From Fidelibacterota bacterium (lineage in GTDB: Bacteria > Fidelibacterota > Fidelibacteria > Fidelibacterales > Fidelibacteraceae): a DNA stretch of 7,621 nucleotides. The stretch spans positions 1 through 7,621 of the forward strand of contig JAUXEL010000081.1 of the NCBI GenBank assembly GCA_030620575.1. Direction: 5' to 3'. Position 1 is the stretch's first letter. Each line of letters opens with the position of its first letter. The translations under genes and the position numbers were made by a program. Below the pieces are notes generated by a model, which had not been told where the DNA came from, made no database searches, and worked only from the letters and a program-made list of their open reading frames with translations. Below are positions 7,390 to 7,621 of this stretch, one piece after another.

Positions 7390-7518
7390 GAACCCCGTTA
7401 GGGGTTCAATATTGTTTTACCCCGGATGCAATCCGGGGTAAAACTCCCTCCCCGAACAACCCCAGCGGGGTTGAACAAGTTTCTCCTTACTTTTCTTTGC
7501 TTGTACAAAGAAAAGTAA
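7390..7518. repeat. Cluster of four perfect hairpins (REP-like)
   Basis: Four perfect stem-loops follow one another: GAACCCC-GTTA-GGGGTTC (7390-7407), a 14-bp stem GTTTTACCCCGGAT with loop GCA (7414-7444), CAACCCC-AGC-GGGGTTG (7457-7473), and a 13-bp stem TTACTTTTCTTTG with a 6-nt loop (7487-7518). A fifth hairpin, at 7529-7548, belongs to repeat copy C. Short ORFs crossing this DNA on both strands (about 7374-7583 plus and 7417-7617 minus) are by-products of the palindromes. Sequences like the CCCCGGAT...ATCCGGGG and ACTTTTCTTTG...CAAAGAAAAGT stems are, from memory, common dispersed intergenic repeats in bacteria. Confidence 0.75.
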
Positions 7519-7528
7519 TCCCGCTTCG

Positions 7529-7621
7529 CACCCCGAATAATCGGGGTGAAGGAGAGTTCGAAATGACATCAAAAAATTATTGACAGCATGCAATTTCCAT
7601 TTTCTAATCTGTTTCACACAA
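7529..7621 (+). repeat. Dispersed repeat, single-end copy C, cut by the window edge
   Basis: A perfect hairpin, CACCCCGA-ATAA-TCGGGGTG (7529-7548), is followed by the 'gagagttcgaaatgacatc' block and conserved arm shared with 47-126 (same orientation) and about 4571-4640 (inverted). The window ends inside the terminus: CACACAA is present, and CGGGTTA would be expected next. By hand count, copies A and C differ at about five substitutions and one small indel over 77 bp, so they are related but not identical. Confidence 0.85.

Noticed and set aside
7390..7548. CRISPR-like array
   Set aside because: The hairpins differ from one another in sequence and length, and there is no constant repeat, regular spacer or cas gene.
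7374..7617. Short ORFs on both strands (69 aa plus, 66 aa minus)
   Set aside because: They consist almost wholly of hairpin and dispersed-repeat sequence, are rich in Pro, Gly, Ser and Lys from the palindromes, and have no ribosome site or recognisable domain.

Overview
The window reads as chromosomal DNA from a moderately AT-rich, Gram-negative bacterium of the Fibrobacteres-Chlorobi-Bacteroidetes (FCB) superphylum or a nearby candidate phylum. The main clue is the last ~85 residues of the rightmost protein. They carry an 'AYPNPFNP' start and a 'GIYLCKL...LILMK' end, typical of the type IX secretion (Por) sorting tails of Bacteroidota, Ignavibacteria, Calditrichota, Cloacimonadota and Marinimicrobia. 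Weak, A-rich ribosome sites and many dispersed hairpin repeats agree with this. I cannot name a genus.

Layout from left to right. (1) 26-131: one end of a dispersed repeat, whose terminal TAA is the stop codon of the next gene. (2) 129-2843, minus strand: a hybrid sensor histidine kinase with a periplasmic substrate-binding-protein-like sensor, PAS, HisKA, HATPase and receiver domains. (3) 2844-3021: its upstream region, with a TATAAT box and a 12-bp palindrome. (4) 3022-4296 (possibly to 4356), minus strand: a single-domain malic enzyme. (5) 4297-4927: a divergent intergenic region holding promoter-like DNA, a ~294-bp non-coding MITE-like element with 15-bp terminal inverted repeats, and two tiny leader ORFs. 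(6) 4928-7246, plus strand: a secreted serine hydrolase of the beta-lactamase/class C PBP fold, fused to a fibronectin-III-like linker, an amidotransferase-like Rossmann domain and the sorting tail. (7) 7247-7621: a gene-free tail packed with hairpins, ending in another copy of the repeat.

The three genes do not form an obvious pathway. The kinase senses an unknown small periplasmic ligand and must pass phosphate to an Hpt protein or regulator outside the window. The malic enzyme links C4 acids to pyruvate. The hydrolase works outside the cytoplasm, perhaps on peptidoglycan or peptides. The malic enzyme and kinase genes share a strand but are 178 bp apart, so shared transcription is possible but not shown.

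The most unusual content is non-coding. A composite repeat family occurs three times in 7.6 kb, once as a complete two-ended element and twice as single ends. Because one copy lies at each edge of the window in the same orientation, the window may be a contig broken at repeats.
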